DNA from: Tritrichomonas musculus
Taxonomy: Eukaryota; Parabasalia; Tritrichomonadida; Tritrichomonadidae
NCBI GenBank assembly: GCA_039105265.1
Contig: JAPFFF010000018.1
Coordinates: 2,418,001-2,482,000 of the forward strand
DNA: 64,000 nt
Reading direction: 5' to 3'
Under the pieces are notes generated by a model. That model saw nothing but the letters and a program-made list of their open reading frames with translations. It had not been told where the DNA came from and made no database searches. Both the position numbers and the translations under genes were made by a program. This document shows positions 58,990 to 64,000 of the stretch, one piece after another; the first letter of the stretch is position 1; every line of letters begins with the position of its first letter.

Positions 58990-61898
58990 CAATATGGTTA
59001 CATTTATTGTCTTTACAGCCAATATGGTTACATTTAACCCGAATATAGCAATAACGAGTTTAAGGGAAGTTAAATGATTTAATGATGCGTTTTTACAAAT
59101 CCACATCAAAAGTATCATTAGTTGATTTTAGACTTCGTTGAATTGAAAAAATGTTGAACTATATGTTATTTTGTCCAACTTCATTGAAATTGAATTGAAA
59201 AAAAACATGAAATAATAATTCACGCATTTTGTTGGCATTTAATTGATATGAATTTATACAAGAATGCGAAAAAAGAATTTTAATCTAATCAAAATCTGGA
59301 CCTTGCTAAACTTATTCATTTCTGATGTGAATATCATCAAAGTAACTTCGATCAACAATGAAATGTGAAGAGCAAAAAATGATAAGCAATTTCTCTTTGA
59401 CAAAAATAGTATTTTAATCAGAATTAAAACATTCATAACATGAAATATAAATAACAATTCTATTTAGTTTGTTTGAATCAAACATTAGATTTGAATCTTA
59501 ATTTCTTGCTATTTATTCTTAAAAAAATCATGAAACGAACTCAGGAAACAGTCATTGACCAAATTCAATGTTAAATTCTTTGTGTTACTTCTGATATTTC
59601 TGATGCAGAGCTTGAATGTCACATTTTATTCTGCAGCATGAGTTCTGTCAACTTTCACTGTGTTTTTTTGAATTCTAACAAAAATGAGAAAAATGTCAAT
59701 AGTATTAAAAGTCATATGCTTTCACATTACATCGAATCAAAAAGTGACAATTATAATAAAATATAACATTTAATAAGTTAAATTAAAAGCTGTGATTATT
59801 TATTTTATTAAGCTTGAAGAAAATGTTGATTATTTGTTCTGGCCATAATCACCATTAGGATCGTCCTTATATTTTCCTCTCCATTTTAACCTACTTATGT
59901 TCTTTGCTTTCATCACTTCTGCTTCATGTGATTTTAATCTTCTTTTGATCAATGCTTGTGTATCTTTTGTCAAACTTTGTCGTACAGATGGTGTTAATGG
60001 AGAAGAACCACAACTATCCCTAATTAAAAAAGGAGCATTTTGGCGTATTATACCAGATTCAATTCTTCCTCGAATTCTGTTACAATTTGATTTCTTTGGA
60101 GCTACTCTCCCGAAAGTAGCATTTAATGATTCCACAGGCTGAGTTGTATACTGCGATGAGACATTCATTATGATGTCAGCTTGTTCATCAATAAATGCAA
60201 TAAATATATTAGCAATTGGTTCGTGCATGAGCCCAGTTAGCAAAAGAAATACTTTCTCATCATCAGTATGAGAACAATTTGAATGATAGCCAAGATAATG
60301 CGGTGCACAAGATATAAATTTGGCAACTCTTAGATCTTGCTCATATATCTTTAAACATACATATAGCCATTTTAATAAGTGTTTTTTTAATCCATAAAAT
60401 GGAGTTTTAACAACAATTTGTTCATCATCTTCTATATATATTAAATTTTTTGATTCTTCCACGAGTTTATCTTAGGCCTTTTCAAAATTCTTTTTGAAAT
60501 GGCCTGGATCATTTGCTATTTTATCTCCAGCACCTGTTTCTTCAATCAATTTCTTTGATTTATTGTCTCGATCTTTGATTAATTTATTTATCTTTTCAAA
60601 TATTCTGTATCTTTTCATTTGATCGATGACAATAGAGGTTCCAACGGTTTTTTTAGTCAAAATAGCAAATTCTAAAACTTCCAAAGTTTCAGTATCAACA
60701 TCAGATACAACTCCGTGTATTCCCCACACAGGTGAACTCCATCGACAGTCCACTGAAACGTTACCTGAAAAATGGCTGCGTGCTTTTTCGGCTAACTGTT
60801 CTGCAGAATCCACAAGCTTTTCCTCACTTACAGCTTGATGCCTGAAAAAAGTGGATCTACTTTCAGTTTCTTGTCCTGCCATTTTCAATATTGTTTTTAC
60901 AGTTGAGTATCCAGTACCTGTCATTTAAGCGCCAGCAAGCATATCTTCCGCTTTTATTTTCTGATTCATATGTGCAACAGATTCAGAATTGTATCTTTTT
61001 TAGCAAGTGTAGCCATATGGGTACGCTGCCAAGACATTACAAAAGTGAAGTAAGGGGGAAAAAAAAGCTAAAATTTATAAATTTTATTTTTTTTCTGAAG
61101 ATTGAATACTTTTATAGCAAAAATCATAAGATGTGAAACTTTTTTTGAAAGATAATATTCACCTTAAGGTAAAATAAAATTTTAAAACGTAATCAACAAA
61201 ATGCTACTTGGAATTTCTTAGTTTGCTTGCATTGGAGATAGTTTTACGCCTCAAACACCAAGAATGCATCCTATTTCACTCAAAGAAGTAATTTAAAAGA
61301 GAGGTGACTTCCCAAAATTACGGAAATTAAAGCCATTTTTTTGGTAATTTAGGTGGTCCTTTTTCTTTTAAACCCACTTTTTGTGAGAAATCACATGAAG
61401 TGAAAAAAAACTGCTATTTAAATACAAAATATTTCTATTCTTTTTAATGAAAAAGTTATAAAATTTTTGTTTTTAATTCAATATTTTTCACATCACGTGA
61501 TTACTGCTATAAAATGAAACTCCAAGCACTCAAAGTATTCAATTCGTTTTTGATCAATAAACAATGAAATTGCATAAAAATAGATTTTTTAGGTAGGCTT
61601 TTCTTATTTAAATTTAGTTCAAATATTTTTTTTTTTTTATTCTATTTTTATGGCTTTTTGTAAATAATCATTTTTACTAAAAGTGATGTGACTTTTCTCT
61701 ACCAGTAAAGAATTTTATAAAAAAAGGGCAACGTTACGTTGTGCACACTAGTTAATATAACTAGAATCTAAAATATTGTAAACATTGATGATTGCTGAAT
61801 GACACTTATGACCATCGCAAAAATTGAATACTTTTTCGAATGAGCTCTATCAAAAATTGAATGAAAAATATAAATGTAACCATATTGACAATACACCC
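58990..61898 (-). mobile_element. decayed Kolobok-like DNA transposon
   Basis: A transposase relic lies between inverted copies of an 18-bp motif: CAATATGGTTACATTTAT at 58990-59007 (a second, direct copy at 59020-59036) and its reverse complement at 61870-61887. On the right the sequence continues to TACACCC and then TTAA at 61899-61902, the target sequence typical of Kolobok elements. The left outer end has no matching GGGTGTATTGT and no adjacent TTAA, so that end is eroded or my boundary is off. The flanks 59041-59829 and 61070-61869 look non-coding. Confidence 0.6.
59830..61062 (-). pseudogene. DDE transposase (Kolobok-like), three in-frame stops
   Basis: Read on the minus strand, the frame encodes about 400 residues interrupted by TAA at 61000-61002, 60925-60927 and 60472-60474, with no frame change. 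Visible order: YGYTC, a KRYNSESVAHMNQKI helix, MTGTGYSTVKTILKMAG and STFFRHQ, then SVDCRWSSPVWGIHG (first Asp), LIKDRDNKSKKLI (second Asp), NDPGHFKKNFEKA, and after the last stop a region ending in TTQPVESLNATFGR (acidic third residue). The D..W, DRD and N/D-x-GH..K patterns fit Kolobok-type or related DDE transposases better than MULEs, and the element is a different family from element B. Confidence 0.75.
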
Positions 61899-63924
61899 TT
61901 AAAATCGAAAAATTTAATAAATAATTTCATTTTTATTTATGTTTGATCAATTTCATGTACTCCAAAATGAGATTTGGTTAAAAAACGTGATGCATTTAAC
62001 AATATTATACTAGATCATTTAGGATTACTGAAAGAAAGATAACTATTGTTCAATTCAATACATCAAGTGATTTTTTGCTCTATTATTATCTGTAAAAAAT
62101 GTAACTTTTTGAGAAAAGGGCATCATAGAAAAAGTGAGAAATTGGTGTTAAAAAAAACGTAATGATTGAAAATTGAATGAAGCTCGGAGACGATATTAAT
62201 CATTGCGCCTAGTCTAGAGATGTTCAAAATTCACTTTTCACTTGGAAAAGTTCGACTTTTTCTGGGCAAAAGTGAATAATAAAATATCTCTAGCCTAGTC
62301 TTAAAAAAAATAACTGTTTTTATACCAAATATTTTATTTTATAATAAATAAATACAATATTATAGTATACCATTGTTAATATATTTATTAATTAGATTTG
62401 TTAATTAAAACAATGTTTTTTAATAGAGATATTTATGTAAAATTTTTGTGAGGGTGCAATGATTAAAAAACGGAGTTTAAAAAACTCTCAAAAATCTTAT
62501 CAAAATTTGAATATCATAACAAATAAAAATTTTCTTTTAAGAAATATTTTATATCATATTTTAACGTTTTTTTTGTTTTGTTTTAGGAATTTCTTTGAAA
62601 TTCATGAAGAAATATCATATATTTCTATTAATTTTATATTTTATCTAATGCTATTATTTAAATATGTAATATAATATAGTATAATTAAAAATTAAGTGAA
62701 AAACATTACATCATTTTTCAATCATTAATAAAGCTGCAGGGAAATTATCAAAGTGTTTCAAATTCATATATATTGTTTTATAAAGTGCTAAATATTTTGT
62801 ATAGTATCCAAACTATGCTAAATATTTCTTTTTAATATAAAAAAATAGAATATTTTAACATAAATAAAATAAAATATGGCTAAAAATCATGGTAGAAAGA
62901 CTAAATATAAATCAATTTTCAGTACTAATGCATTATATTGGATATGAAACTAAAATAATTTGTTGCATAATGAAATTATATGAGGAAATCTAATTAATGA
63001 ATAATATTTGTTTTTGGTGATTGGTGCCCAAATTTTATACTAATTGATATTTTAAATCCAACTGAGTACAAAAAATTAAAATATTCATTATGATTCTAAA
63101 ATATTTTTTTAGAAAAAAGTATTTTTTTTTGAAAACCCTAATAGAATTTAACGTATATTAACGTATTCGTAAAATTGATAAAATCTGTTTTATTTCGTTA
63201 TTGCTTAGTGAATTTTCACATTTATTAGTGTATTATAATTATATACTATATAATATAATTATTCCCATGTGTCATTTGATGTACTTCATATTTAATTGAA
63301 TGATAGAAAAATTAAATGCAATAATAACTAAATAATTTCAAGTTTTTTGTTAAATTTCTAGCTTATAAAGCAAAAAATAATCAAATTGAAGAATATTTTT
63401 TAAAAGCATGAATTAAATTTCCAGAGATTATTTGCAAAAATGAAAAATAAATTAAAAAGTTTTTTCCCTGGAATGATCAAGAATTGAATACTTATATAAA
63501 CCAGAAAAGTCTGACTTCTTTTTTATATAAATTGAGATAAAAAAAGATATTTCTAAAATTTTGTCAAGTATTCAATTTTTACTATCTTAAATTATCAATA
63601 TTTTGGTGTATACTGAATAATAATCAATAATATTAGAATATAATATTTATTATTTCATCGTATATGATATAATTTGGAATATTAACAATTTATGGAAGAT
63701 CAAAATAATAGGATTAAAAAAATGTTATGTAAAATGATAAAATAAAATAAAAATTGAATTTGAAATATAGTTTTAAAAATGCTACAAAAGAATGCAAGTT
63801 TTAATTGGGAAGGACTTTTTACACTTTTACACACCCTCAATGTAAATTATACAAAATTTTTGACAAAAAAAGTGGAAAAGTGACAAATAGTGTAAATTTT
63901 CCCATTTGTAAAGTTTACAGTTTC
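61899..63924. other. AT-rich intergenic region with one foldback sequence
   Basis: No gene I can support; a 71-codon frame at 62459-62674 has the composition of translated AT-rich DNA. The foldback at 62207-62301 is the only structured item. Immediately before the gene at 63925 there are short T/A-rich direct motifs (ttttacac, gtgtaaatttt) that could be promoter elements. Confidence 0.45.
62207..62301. repeat. imperfect palindrome / miniature foldback element
   Basis: The left arm around 62207-62239 (CCTAGTCTAGAGATG then ATTCACTTTT) is an imperfect inverted copy of 62268-62301 (AAAAGTGAAT then ATCTCTAGCCTAGTC). About 30 bp lie between. The right half resembles a sequence at 57081-57128. Confidence 0.65.
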
Positions 63925-64000
63925 ATGAATGACTCACAAGATCCAAATCAAGCCGCAGCCATCAATCCAAAAGACCAACTCGATACTTCGAATCTCGCAT
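63925..64000 (+). CDS. 5' end of an unidentified gene, cut by the window edge
   Basis: An ATG at 63925 opens 25 codons (MNDSQDPNQAAAINPKDQLD and on) that run off the window. The codons are strikingly GC-richer (GCC, GAC, CTC, TCG) than the flanking DNA, a pattern seen in highly expressed genes of AT-rich protists. The N-terminus is hydrophilic. The product cannot be named from so little. Confidence 0.65.
   Translation, partial: MNDSQDPNQAAAINPKDQLDTSNLA

Noticed and set aside
1-64000. CRISPR arrays, rRNA or tRNA genes
   Set aside because: No regularly spaced repeats with unique spacers, no long GC-rich conserved blocks and no complete tRNA cloverleaf were found by eye.

Overview
This is an AT-rich, gene-sparse eukaryotic window whose genes are long, uninterrupted reading frames. 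The gene set is: two kinase/Sel1-repeat proteins, a FAM184-type coiled coil, a TCAF/M60-like lipid-anchored protein, a flagellar dynein LC1 homologue, a GH20 hexosaminidase and a chromatin gene with FYRN/FYRC domains. Several start codons lie 10-25 nt behind a TCAC(T/A)T-like initiator. Together with Mutator-like and Kolobok-like transposons this points to a parabasalid flagellate (a trichomonad, perhaps Tritrichomonas-like). The assignment is inferred from content, not from a marker gene.

Layout. 1-3548 is gene-poor and holds a decayed minus-strand coding fossil. 3549-6185 carries a nucleoside (uridine) phosphorylase and a PP2A B56 regulatory subunit, both on the minus strand. 6396-16387 is a nested transposon. 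Element A (about 1.6 kb, about 336-bp inverted ends, 8-bp target duplication with one mismatch) was entered in its left arm by element B (8384 bp, inverted ends of more than 1.2 kb, perfect 8-bp target duplication TGAATTAA). B carries a broken MULE transposase and a passenger gene with its own initiator-like motif. The pair sits in what was a roughly 380-bp divergent promoter between the B56 gene and a pseudokinase gene.

16569-34504 is dense: pseudokinase-Sel1, a Mn-type CDF transporter, NatD (NAA40) acetyltransferase, a small one-pass membrane protein, the TCAF/M60-like protein, hexosaminidase, FAM184-like coiled coil, an LRR protein with about 50 copies of an 18-bp repeat, a possible 104-nt insert flanked by 12-bp direct repeats, and a small unknown gene.

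34959-45359 is the most striking part. A probable Mediator MED12-like gene is head-to-head with a 2219-residue protein joining tandem chromodomains, a SNF2/CHD-like module without recognisable ATPase motifs, SANT/SLIDE-like domains and a FYRN-FYRC pair. 45656-55580 has a large unknown helical protein, an active-looking kinase-Sel1 protein, spermidine synthase, dynein LC1 and a Cys-rich unknown protein.

55581-63924 is mostly intergenic and repeat-rich: a 37-bp perfect inverted repeat, a compact GC-rich two-stem RNA-like structure, a decayed Kolobok-like transposon and a second foldback sequence. At the right edge a new gene starts at 63925 and runs out of the window.
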